DNA of 31,524 bases from JASLBX01 sp036374175 (GTDB lineage Bacteria > Actinomycetota > Actinomycetes > Jiangellales > Jiangellaceae), in the NCBI GenBank assembly GCA_036374175.1, contig DASUUH010000110.1:1-31524 (forward strand), written 5' to 3'. Positions 1 through 7,909 of this stretch are shown piece by piece; position 1 is the stretch's first letter; the number at the start of each line of letters is the position of its first letter. Both the position numbers and the translations under genes were made by a program. The notes under the pieces were generated by a model that did not search any database, had not been told where the DNA came from, and was given only the letters and a program-made list of their open reading frames with translations.

Positions 1-266
1 TAGAGCAGGCCATCGGCGTGCAGCAGGCCTTGGGTGAACGCGGCCGGGTCGTGCGGCGTCCGACCCACCACTTCGACGGTGTACGCGTGGGGTGCCTGTG
101 CATCGTCCACGTCCGGCAGGACGGTCGGCCCCGCTCCCGCGACGGCCGGCGGGTCCGGCTTCGGGCACGCGTCTTCGGCGCTGCCGTCGTCGTCCGATTC
201 CGACGCGCAGCCGACCAACAGAAAAGACAACCCGAGTGCCGCTACCAGGCTCCGGACGATTGTCAC
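1..266 (-). CDS. Glutaminyl-peptide cyclotransferase-like lipoprotein, 5' part only
   Basis: The minus strand reads out of the window after about 88 codons. The first 20 residues form a lipoprotein signal peptide with lipobox LLVGC, so the mature protein should be lipid-anchored outside the membrane. A short acidic, Pro/Ala-rich linker follows, then the motif YTVEVVGRTPHDPAAFTQGL. The 'hDpxAFTQGLl' block is the opening of the glutamine cyclotransferase (PF05096) beta-propeller, an enzyme that forms N-terminal pyroglutamate. I chose GTG at 266 because it gives a normal 20-residue signal peptide; GTG at 296 would add ten residues. It is divergent from the winged-helix gene at 327. The catalytic residues lie outside the window, so activity cannot be judged. 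Confidence 0.75.
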   Translation of the reverse strand, partial: MTIVRSLVAALGLSFLLVGCASESDDDGSAEDACPKPDPPAVAGAGPTVLPDVDDAQAPHAYTVEVVGRTPHDPAAFTQGLLHADGLL

Positions 267-326
267 CGCCCACGTGTACCATCGCCGATCCGACACGGCA
301 ACATGCACTCAGCGGAGCGGTCGATC

Positions 327-1517
327 ATGAACGCGAGACGAATCGGGGTGCCGGAGCGCCGCGCGCGCCTGGCCGTCCGGCATCACCTGGCGGCAAAGGC
401 GCAAGCCGGCGACCCGCGCGCGGTGGCGCAGAACATCGTGGCGTACCACGCGACCGATCCGGCGTCGGTCTACCTGGCCGCGGCTGCCCGCACCGGCTAC
501 CAGTCACCGTCGGCGCTCGACGCAGCGTTGTACGACGATCGGACGCTGGTCCGCATCCTCGGCATGCGGCGCACCATGTTCGTAGTGCCGGCCGAGCTGT
601 GGCCGGCCGTACACACCGCCTGTACCGTTGCCATCGCTGCCAAGGAACGACAGCAGAACCTCAAGATGATCGCCGAAGGGGGCATTTCCGACGACGCCGA
701 GACGTGGCTCGCGCAGGCAGCAGCGGGTGTGCTGCAAGCACTGGCCGCACGCGGCGAGGCCACGACTCAGCAGATCGCTCAGGACGTTCCGCAGCTCCGC
801 GAACAGATCGTTCTCGCGCCGGGCAAACCGTACGAGTCCAAGTCGACCATGGCGCCTCGCGTCATGTTCCAGCTCGCCGCAGAGGGCAGCGTGATTCGCA
901 CCCGGCCGGTCACGTCGTGGCTTGGCGTCAACACCTGGGCGCTGGTCGAGAGTTGGCTTCCCGGCACGACGCTCGACGTGCCGCTGCCGGACGCCGAGCC
1001 ACAGCTCGCAAGAGCCTGGCTGCACGCCTTCGGTCCGGGCACGCTGGCCGACTTCAAGTGGTGGACGGGCTGGACGATCAGCCGTGCGCGCAAGGTGCTG
1101 GCCGCAGCGGACGCCGTCGCGGTTGAGCTCGACGGCGGCGAAACCGGCTACATGCTGCCGGACGACATCGAGCTGGTTCACGAACCGGAGCCCTGGACGG
1201 CGTTCCTGCCCGCTCTCGATCCAGCTGTCATGGGGTGGTCCATGGCCGGTCGCGACTGGTACCTCGACGGTCCGGCGCGCGAGTACCTGTACGACCGCAG
1301 CGGCAACATCGGCCCCACGGTGTGGTGGAGCGGTCGAGTCGTTGGCGGGTGGGCGCAACGCGCTGACGGCACGATCGCGTACCGCCTGTTCGAGGACATC
1401 GGAACGGAGGGGACGCGGATGGTGGCCGACAACGCGGCCGAGCTGGAGGCCTGGCTGGGGGATATCCGCGTCAGGCCACGGTTCCCGACCCCGATCGACA
1501 AAGAGCTGTCGGCTTAA
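327..1517 (+). CDS. Winged-helix DNA-binding protein, HTH_42 / AlkZ-like family
   Basis: This 396-residue protein resembles the actinobacterial HTH_42 (PF06224, COG3214) family, which includes the AlkZ/YcaQ DNA glycosylases that unhook crosslinked or alkylated bases. The visible family pattern is an N-terminal R-x-A-R-L-A-V-R-H-H segment, a LRILGMRRTMFVVP block near residue 80, a second winged-helix region (ATTQQIAQDVP), and a late ADFKWWTGW block. Length matches the family (about 360-400). I did not find a clear QxQ catalytic motif of the AlkZ type, so glycosylase activity is not assured and it may be a DNA-binding homologue. ATG 327 is chosen because similarity begins there; ATG 303 is in frame. 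Its stop overlaps the stop of the opposing regulator gene within the four bases TTAA. Confidence 0.8.
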   Translation: MNARRIGVPERRARLAVRHHLAAKAQAGDPRAVAQNIVAYHATDPASVYLAAAARTGYQSPSALDAALYDDRTLVRILGMRRTMFVVPAELWPAVHTACTVAIAAKERQQNLKMIAEGGISDDAETWLAQAAAGVLQALAARGEATTQQIAQDVPQLREQIVLAPGKPYESKSTMAPRVMFQLAAEGSVIRTRPVTSWLGVNTWALVESWLPGTTLDVPLPDAEPQLARAWLHAFGPGTLADFKWWTGWTISRARKVLAAADAVAVELDGGETGYMLPDDIELVHEPEPWTAFLPALDPAVMGWSMAGRDWYLDGPAREYLYDRSGNIGPTVWWSGRVVGGWAQRADGTIAYRLFEDIGTEGTRMVADNAAELEAWLGDIRVRPRFPTPIDKELSA

Positions 1518-3946
1518 TCTGCTCCCAGCTCACGCTGCACGAGTTCGGGACGCCGAGTTGCGGACCCGCCGGCGATCTCGTCGGCAGGATCGGTAAGGGC
1601 GAGCGCCACTGCCTCCTCCAGTGAGAGCCGGGCTCCCTCCGCGTGCAAGCGGCGGAACTCCGCTGGCCCAAGTGCCATATGCACACCCTCGACGACGCGG
1701 GCGTGCTCTGGTGTGTCGCCGGGATGGCGAGTAGCGCCCATGACATCGAGGGCCCGATCGGCGGCGCCGAGCAAGACGGCCGCGCGGTCGGCCCGGCCAA
1801 GCGCGAGCTCAGGACCGGCCAGCTCCGACAGTGACCAGACCGTCATAATCCGCCGGCCCAGGTTCCACGACAGCCACAGCGCTTCGAGGGCCAGCCGGCG
1901 AGCCTCGGTGTGCTCGCCCCGGTGCTCGGCCATGTAGCTGAGGTTGGCCAGAAAGATGCTGAGGTGGGTCTGATCGCCGCACGCCTCCGCGAGCCGGCGA
2001 CCTTCCTCGTACGCGGCGAGGGCGGCGTCGTGATGGCCCTGGACCCGAGCCAGCTCACCCTTGATGTTCAAGGCCTGGGCGATCAGCGGCAGCGAGCCGA
2101 CCCGGCGGCCACGGTCGATCGCTTCGTCACACTGGGCTATCGCCTCCGCGTATCGGTCACGGTCGGCTATGTACGTCCCCGATACCAACCCGAGTGCGTA
2201 GGCAAGGTACCGCTCGTGGTCTAGGTCCCGAAACGCGGCGACTGCTCGCTCCCAGTGCACCCGCGCCACCCGCCGGTCGCGGGCCCATTCACAAAAACCG
2301 GCGGCCAGTTCCAGCCGTGCCACCAGCATCGAGTCGAGCGAGTCCGCCGCGTCGAGTGCGGCGCCGACCCACCGGCGAGCCTCCTGGTAGTGGCCCTCCC
2401 GGTGCCAGTACGTGCCAAGACTCGCCGCGATCCGCGCAGCCAACCGGACGTCGCCACTCGCCTGCGCCCACGCGTGTGCGGCGCGAATCTCACCAAGGAG
2501 TTCGGTCGTGATGTCGATCCAGCGGTCGGAAAGGTCGGTCCACTTCCGCTCGTCCACGTCCTCGCAGAGGGTGGCGATGTGTTCTGCGTGCCGCGCCGCG
2601 ACCGCGTCGGCATCGCCCCGCTCGGCAAGCAGCACGCGGGCCCGTTCTCTCAGCAACTCGAGCAATGCGAAGCGGGTCGATCCGGCCAGGCCCGAGACGC
2701 GCAGCACCAGACTCTGGTCGACCAGCCGGCTGAGTGACTCCACGACGGTCGTCCCGTCCGGCACCTGACATACATGCTCGATCATCTCGAGCGAGACGGG
2801 TACCGAGAGCACACCTAGCTGGACAAAGAGGTCGCGTTCGGCTTCACCAAGCAGCTTCAGGCTCCAGTCGATGGTCGCCGGGATGGTCCGTTGCCGGCTC
2901 GGCAGATCTCGCGCGGCGCCGGCGGCAGTCGCAAGCCCGGCGCTGAGCCGCGTGCGCAGCAAGGCGGGCGGAAGGGTGCGGACGTGGCTCGCGGCCAGTT
3001 CGACGGCAAGCGGGAGGCCGTCGACGGTCTCGCAGATCGATTCGACATCGGCCAGGTGCCGGCCAAGCTCAAAGTTCGGGTCGATCGCCGTCGCCACCTG
3101 GTTGAACAGCGCGACAGCATCGGCGATGCCATTGCGCTCCGTCCCGACTGGCTCGACCCGCAAGGGCGCGACGTCGAAGACATGCTCTCCGGCGATCTGG
3201 AGCCGGGCCCGGCTGGTGACCAGCACTTTAAGCTTCGGCGCCCACTGGATCATCGCAGTGACGATGTCTGCGGCCTCGATGACGTGTTCGAAATTATCCA
3301 GCACGAGCAGCGGAGATGTCCGGTCGCGCATGGCTTCCTCGAGGACCTGGCGCGGGTCGGAGGCAGTTGTGTGCACACCGAGTTCCTGAGCGATAAGCCC
3401 GGGGACCAGATTCGCCTCGCGGACCTTGGTGAGGTTGACGAAGCGCGCCTCGGCCGGCGTCCAGCGCAGCGCTACTTCTAACGCGAGCCGGGTCTTGCCG
3501 ACCCCACCGGTGCCGAGCAGCGTGACGACACGGGCTCGCGCCAGCAGGTCGAGCACAGCGTCGATGTCGTGCTGCCGCCCGATGGTCGGAGTAGCCGGCA
3601 GGGGAATCCGAGCAAGCTGGCTGACCTTTACGGGTTCGCCCGTACGGACCTGTTCAACAAACTGGTAGCCGCGACCGTGGACGGTCCGGATGAACCGCTG
3701 AGCCTGCCCGTCGTCGCCGATCGCTTGGCGGGCGCTCTTGATCCGGCTGGTCAAGGTCGACTCGCTGACGAATCGGTGATTCCAGACCGCGTCCAGCAGC
3801 TCTTCTTTAGTCACGACCCGGTCGTGATTCTGGACGAGCAGCGCGAGAACGTCGAAGACCTGCGGCTCAATCGGCCGGACTTCGCCGCCGACACTCAACT
3901 GCACCCGATCCGTGTCGAGTTCGCAGTCGCCGAACTGATATCGCAT
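1514..3946 (-). CDS. Large transcriptional regulator: winged helix + NTPase + TPR
   Basis: An 810-residue regulator. Residues 1-98 form an OmpR/CadC-type winged helix (Trans_reg_C), ending in the recognition/wing sequence FIRTVHGRGYQFV. Residues 120-400 form a STAND/NB-ARC-like NTPase with Walker A GTGGVGKT (145-152) and Walker B SPLLVLDN (211-218), then TSRARL and the GLPLAVELAA block typical of AfsR-type and mycobacterial ATPase regulators. The C-terminal half is helical and TPR-like. STAND regulators usually act as switch proteins that assemble when an inducer or partner binds; the signal here is unknown. ATG 3946 is chosen because the winged helix begins there and AGGGG lies 6 bases upstream. 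It is divergent from the patatin gene. A degraded paralogue lies at 10753-12069. Confidence 0.88.
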   Translation of the reverse strand: MRYQFGDCELDTDRVQLSVGGEVRPIEPQVFDVLALLVQNHDRVVTKEELLDAVWNHRFVSESTLTSRIKSARQAIGDDGQAQRFIRTVHGRGYQFVEQVRTGEPVKVSQLARIPLPATPTIGRQHDIDAVLDLLARARVVTLLGTGGVGKTRLALEVALRWTPAEARFVNLTKVREANLVPGLIAQELGVHTTASDPRQVLEEAMRDRTSPLLVLDNFEHVIEAADIVTAMIQWAPKLKVLVTSRARLQIAGEHVFDVAPLRVEPVGTERNGIADAVALFNQVATAIDPNFELGRHLADVESICETVDGLPLAVELAASHVRTLPPALLRTRLSAGLATAAGAARDLPSRQRTIPATIDWSLKLLGEAERDLFVQLGVLSVPVSLEMIEHVCQVPDGTTVVESLSRLVDQSLVLRVSGLAGSTRFALLELLRERARVLLAERGDADAVAARHAEHIATLCEDVDERKWTDLSDRWIDITTELLGEIRAAHAWAQASGDVRLAARIAASLGTYWHREGHYQEARRWVGAALDAADSLDSMLVARLELAAGFCEWARDRRVARVHWERAVAAFRDLDHERYLAYALGLVSGTYIADRDRYAEAIAQCDEAIDRGRRVGSLPLIAQALNIKGELARVQGHHDAALAAYEEGRRLAEACGDQTHLSIFLANLSYMAEHRGEHTEARRLALEALWLSWNLGRRIMTVWSLSELAGPELALGRADRAAVLLGAADRALDVMGATRHPGDTPEHARVVEGVHMALGPAEFRRLHAEGARLSLEEAVALALTDPADEIAGGSATRRPELVQRELGAD

Positions 3947-3963
3947 CGATCGCCCCTGGCTGG

Positions 3964-3969
3964 ATCGTA
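3964..3969 (-). promoter_or_regulatory. Probable -10 box of the large regulator gene
   Basis: TACGAT reads on the minus strand 17 bases before ATG 3946, with AGGGG between them. The same block, from GAGTACGATCCAG through the ribosome site to the start codon, is preserved upstream of the decayed paralogue (TACGAT at 12088-12093). That conservation supports a functional promoter element. A possible -35 TTGATA lies upstream with a long 19-base spacer. Confidence 0.45.
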
Positions 3970-4072
3970 CTCGTAGGCGATGCCCATGTATCAAGCGCCG
4001 CGTGCGGGCGCTCTCCAAGGACATCAGCCGGCTGCAGCGCAGATCGGACACGGCCGTTGGGGGATGATACGC

Positions 4073-5119
4073 ATGGCCACTCAGCTGGATGCAGACCTCG
4101 TTCTCGAAGGCGGCGGCGTCAAAGGGATCGCGCTCGCCGGCGCCATTTCGGTGCTACACGAGCGCGGCTACTCATTCCACAAGGTGGCCGGCACGTCGGC
4201 CGGCGCCATCGTAGGTGCGCTCGTCGCATCGGGAGTCCGAGGCGATCGGCTGCGCGAGATGATGCGCGCGATCAGCTATCGCAAGTTCCAGGATCCCCCT
4301 CTACTGGGGCGGCGGCTGGGCCCCGTCGGCATCGCCGCGCAGGTGCTGCTGCACAAGGGTTGGTGCCGCGGCGACTACATGCGTTCATGGCTGGCGGAGA
4401 TGCTCGCCGAGCAAAAGGTCGACACGTTCGCCGATCTGCGCCTCGGCGACCCGGCGGCGGATACCGCGTTGCGCCAGGTAGCGGGACGCAACTACCGGTT
4501 CGTCGCGATGGCGTCCGACGTGACCCACGGCCGGCTCGTGCGACTGCCCTGGGACTACCCGACGCGATTCGACGTCGACCCGGATGAGATGCCCGTTGTG
4601 GACGCCGTTCGAGCCTCGATGGCGATTCCGTACTTCTTCACGCCGGCGCGCTGCCCTGACCACATTTCGGGCGGGACGGCGTGGATGGTCGACGGCGGGA
4701 TGCTGTCCAACTTCCCGGTTGACGTGTTCGACCGCACGGACGGCGCCGTGCCCCGGTGGCCGACGTTCGGGATCAAGCTCTCCTCGGTTCCCGGCCAAAC
4801 CAAGCTCAACAACGTGCGCGGTGTCGTCACGCTGACCAAGGCGATGCTCGCGACCATGACCGGCTTCTACGACCGGATGCACATCGACCGCGAGGACGTC
4901 GTGGCGCGCACGATCTTCGTCGACACGTTCGGCGTCAAGGCGACCGAGTTCGATCTGTCCACATCGACCGCCGAGAAGCTCTTCGAGTCCGGCCAGCAGG
5001 CCGCGACCGCGTTCCTCGACGGGGACGAGTACCGCCCGAAGTGGGACTTCGAGGCATACAAGCAACAGTGGCGAGCCGCGCCCGCCCCGGCTGCCATGGG
5101 CACGGTCGATCCCAGCTGA
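4073..5119 (+). CDS. Patatin-like phospholipase
   Basis: This 348-residue protein has the full patatin lipase signature. The glycine-rich oxyanion loop GGGVKG is at residues 13-18, the nucleophile elbow GTSAG at 40-44 (Ser42), and the catalytic dyad aspartate is in VDGGMLSNFP (Asp207). The family hydrolyses acyl chains of membrane lipids. Patatins of this class serve in lipid turnover and also as membrane-attacking effectors in some defence systems (for example CapV in CBASS). No signal peptide is seen, so it should act from the cytosol. I chose ATG 4073 because GGGGG lies about 9 bases upstream; ATG 4064 is possible. It is divergent from the NTPase regulator and convergent with the CHAT protease gene, with a strong hairpin between. 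A functional link to either neighbour is inference. Confidence 0.9.
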   Translation: MATQLDADLVLEGGGVKGIALAGAISVLHERGYSFHKVAGTSAGAIVGALVASGVRGDRLREMMRAISYRKFQDPPLLGRRLGPVGIAAQVLLHKGWCRGDYMRSWLAEMLAEQKVDTFADLRLGDPAADTALRQVAGRNYRFVAMASDVTHGRLVRLPWDYPTRFDVDPDEMPVVDAVRASMAIPYFFTPARCPDHISGGTAWMVDGGMLSNFPVDVFDRTDGAVPRWPTFGIKLSSVPGQTKLNNVRGVVTLTKAMLATMTGFYDRMHIDREDVVARTIFVDTFGVKATEFDLSTSTAEKLFESGQQAATAFLDGDEYRPKWDFEAYKQQWRAAPAPAAMGTVDPS

Positions 5120-5142
5120 GGGCGCGGAACAGACGGCCAGCG

Positions 5143-5178
5143 TCGCCCGGTCGGCATGTACTCCTGCCGACCGGGCGA
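5143..5178. terminator. Perfect 14-bp hairpin between patatin and CHAT genes
   Basis: TCGCCCGGTCGGCA (5143-5156) and its exact reverse complement (5165-5178) enclose an 8-base loop. It lies between the stop codons of two convergent genes (5119 and 5234), has no U-tract, and fits a bidirectional GC-rich actinobacterial terminator. Confidence 0.75.
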
Positions 5179-5233
5179 AACCATGGGACTGCGCACACGT
5201 TGTTACACGGGCCTACGACCGGGCGACCGATCC

Positions 5234-7852
5234 CTACGCGGCGCCGAAGGCATTGAATGCGCACCAGGACACGAACTGCTTGGGGTCTTCGCGGTCGATG
5301 CCCGCGCGAGCAGAATGTAAGGCCTTGGCGAGCGTCTGGCCGTCCCTGATCGCCTTGTGCACCCCGGTCATGAGGGGCAGCAGGTCAAGGTCAGGGACGA
5401 CGACCGAGCTGGCCAGCACCCCTGCCGTGCCCTTCGCCATCAGCGTGCTGACGAACCCGAGCATCTCGTTGCCGTCGTATGCGACGTCTCGGCCCGACTC
5501 GCAGGCTGCTAGCAGAACTCGATAGGGAACGTCCGCTCGCTGGTCCAGCTCGTGCACGGTCAAGAATCCGTCGCTGAGCAGCAGTCGAGAGAAGGTCGGA
5601 TTATCCGAGCGGATGTAGCAGTGGCAGGCAAGGTGCGCCAGTGTCGCGTCGTCGAGTGCCTTGGCAACAGCGGCCATTGTGCTCTCTGGGGGTCCGATGA
5701 CGACCGGATCGGTATGCAGTTCGGCAAGCTGCTCGATTTCGGCTTGCGCTCCCGGTAGTTCCGGCCCCGCGGCAAGGACGACCCGGCCGGTGGGTGACGG
5801 CTGCATCGCTTGGCTGCGGGCCCACATCGAGCCGGATGGGGCCAGCGACACCGGGGCCGAGTGCAGGCAGGTCCACGGCAGCGAGTGCAAACCGCGGCCC
5901 GGTACGACGACCAGTTCGGTGGTTGGTGAGACTCCCACCGGTTCGATAAGCGACCTATGGAGGTGCTCGATAACAACCCGGGCGTTCGCCAACATCGTTC
6001 GAACTGCCGGTGCCGCGGCCCGCGGCCTTGCCAGGTAGCGCAGGTAGAACAGCAAACGTTCGGCCTGCCGCTGCACGCTTTCCAAACTTCCGAGCCGGAC
6101 GATTCTGGTTCGGCGCGGTTCGAGAACCGCCGCAATCAGTTCACCGTCGAGAACGTCGAACTCGACCAGCACCCGGCCGTCCAATGCGCGCCGAAGGTCT
6201 GGGGCCGACGCGGCTGTGCCTGCGTATGCCTCGCGTCCGTTGGTTCCCCAGGTCGCGCTGCGGATCCGCTGTTCGATCCGTCGCTGGCGGGCCCGTAGCC
6301 CGGCCGGTTCGGCCCCGGTCTCCTGGCGGGCAGCGACGAGCTCGGCATAGGTGGAACGAAGCTCGCCGAGATCGTCACCGATGTCCGTCGTCGGCCCGTC
6401 GTCGACCACAGACAGCGCTGCGGCGCGGGTGCGCTCCATCCACTCCAGGACGCGGGCGGCGGGCTGGTTGTCGATTCGCGACGCCAGGCCCAGCCGGCCC
6501 AGTTCTTCGCCGTGCCCGGACGCGAGTGCGCGCAATTCGGTGGACGGAAGTGCGGCCCGGTGTTTCGCCAGATCGTCGAGACCCGCTCGGGTGAGTGATC
6601 GCACGCGTTCTGGACGGCCTTGGTGCTGTGCCGCGAGAGCGGCCGACAAGGTGCCCACGAGCCGGACGAGCAGTGGCAGTCCACGGCTGAGCTGATGTGA
6701 CCTGGTCCAACAGCGGATCGCGTCCGACACCCGCCCTGACGCGGCACCCACTTGGCCGGCGATCAGGTGAGCATTGACTGCGAACGCACGCATCCGTGCC
6801 TTTTCCAGGGCGACGGCCGCGCGGCGGGCGCGCACAAAGTCGCTCGGCTCGAGCGTGCCGAGCCCGAGCCGCGCCTCGAGTTCGATGGACGTGGCCGTCG
6901 CGACGCCCCAGGCGCGCCGCTGCCGGCGAAAGCTCGTGCGGGCCGCCGCGGCGTCCTCGATCGCGTCGTTGAGCCGGTTGGACAGCAACGCGAGCCGGGC
7001 CGCGTTCAGCTTGGCTTCTGCCGCCATCAACTCGACTCCGTGCGACTCCAGCATTGAGACGGCCTCACGGGCCCGCTCGCGCGCCTCCGGAAGGAGCCGA
7101 AGTTGCATGAGCGCCTCGGAGTACTCCTTGAGCAACTCGCCGGGTGGGACGCCGAGATCTTCAAGCATCGCTCGTGCGGCGTCGAACTGCGCGACGCCAT
7201 CGGACAGGTGGCCGGCCAGCACGGTCACCCAGGCTCGGTTCTCGGCAACCAGGGCGACGTACAAGGGGCTGACCTTTTCGGCCGCGCGGTGAGCCACCTC
7301 GAACAGCGCAAGCGCCTCCTTGAACTGCCCACTCTCTGCCTGGAGGAGTCCGAAGTTCGCAGCGGCCTTGAGGCGGACTTCGGCGGTGAGATCGGGATTC
7401 TTTAACAACCGGGTGAAGAGGTTTGCGGCCGCGACTCGGTCACCCTGGTTGTGGAAAAGCGTGGCGCGTTGGATCGTCAATTCCGGGATTGCCTCAGGAG
7501 GAACCAGCGGTTCTGCCGCGTCGAAGTCGCGATGTGCGGCCGACAGCCGACCTATTTCATGTAGGACAGCGCCCCGAGTGACAAGCACCTGTCCGAGCAC
7601 ATGGGCAAGTTGCTTCCGCCGCGCGATGCGCACCGCCTCGTTGAGCAGGTTCACCGCGCGTTCGTGTTCGAGGGCGTAGCGCTCGGCCCAACCAGATGCA
7701 CGGAGGGCGAGACATAGGGCTTCGGGGTTGCCGCTCCGGCGGGCCGCCAGGACCAATTCAGCCGCGCGGGCTCGGAAGGCCTGTGGGTCGCTGATCACTT
7801 CCCGATACGCTGCCCCCACGCGTATCAGTAGGTCGTCATCGGTATCTGTCAT
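5234..7852 (-). CDS. TPR-CHAT caspase-like protease
   Basis: This 872-residue protein has helical TPR-like repeats over roughly residues 1-480, a linker, and a C-terminal CHAT domain (caspase HetF associated with TPRs, a clan CD cysteine protease). The catalytic histidine is in LAHLACHC (His744) and the nucleophile in VLLAACESG (Cys784). The C-terminal blocks GTAGVLASS and FVSWCAFNAFG also match the family. CHAT proteases include the TPR-CHAT partner of the type III-E CRISPR effector and gasdermin-linked proteases in bacterial immunity. The TPR part likely recognises a target or trigger. ATG 7852 begins the conserved helical region (MTDTDDDLL) and sits 57 bases from the divergent subtilase start, so the two probably share a control region. 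The residue after the catalytic His is Cys instead of the common Gly. Confidence 0.88.
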   Translation of the reverse strand: MTDTDDDLLIRVGAAYREVISDPQAFRARAAELVLAARRSGNPEALCLALRASGWAERYALEHERAVNLLNEAVRIARRKQLAHVLGQVLVTRGAVLHEIGRLSAAHRDFDAAEPLVPPEAIPELTIQRATLFHNQGDRVAAANLFTRLLKNPDLTAEVRLKAAANFGLLQAESGQFKEALALFEVAHRAAEKVSPLYVALVAENRAWVTVLAGHLSDGVAQFDAARAMLEDLGVPPGELLKEYSEALMQLRLLPEARERAREAVSMLESHGVELMAAEAKLNAARLALLSNRLNDAIEDAAAARTSFRRQRRAWGVATATSIELEARLGLGTLEPSDFVRARRAAVALEKARMRAFAVNAHLIAGQVGAASGRVSDAIRCWTRSHQLSRGLPLLVRLVGTLSAALAAQHQGRPERVRSLTRAGLDDLAKHRAALPSTELRALASGHGEELGRLGLASRIDNQPAARVLEWMERTRAAALSVVDDGPTTDIGDDLGELRSTYAELVAARQETGAEPAGLRARQRRIEQRIRSATWGTNGREAYAGTAASAPDLRRALDGRVLVEFDVLDGELIAAVLEPRRTRIVRLGSLESVQRQAERLLFYLRYLARPRAAAPAVRTMLANARVVIEHLHRSLIEPVGVSPTTELVVVPGRGLHSLPWTCLHSAPVSLAPSGSMWARSQAMQPSPTGRVVLAAGPELPGAQAEIEQLAELHTDPVVIGPPESTMAAVAKALDDATLAHLACHCYIRSDNPTFSRLLLSDGFLTVHELDQRADVPYRVLLAACESGRDVAYDGNEMLGFVSTLMAKGTAGVLASSVVVPDLDLLPLMTGVHKAIRDGQTLAKALHSARAGIDREDPKQFVSWCAFNAFGAA

Positions 7853-7880
7853 GGCAAATGCCGCGAGTGTCGCGTGGGAG

Positions 7881-7903
7881 TAGTCTCGCCGACCGGAGGG
7901 GGA
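7881..7903 (+). promoter_or_regulatory. Probable -10 box and ribosome binding site of the subtilase gene
   Basis: TAGTCT (7881-7886) fits a TANNNT -10 element, and GGAGGGGGA (7895-7903) is a strong ribosome site 6 bases before ATG 7910. No convincing -35 was found. The 57-base gap between the two divergent starts must hold both promoters. Confidence 0.45.
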
Positions 7904-7909
7904 TGCACA

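Noticed and set aside
504..1358. A 284-codon minus-strand frame opposite the winged-helix gene
   Set aside because: Shadow of the HTH_42 gene; no motif and no ribosome site.
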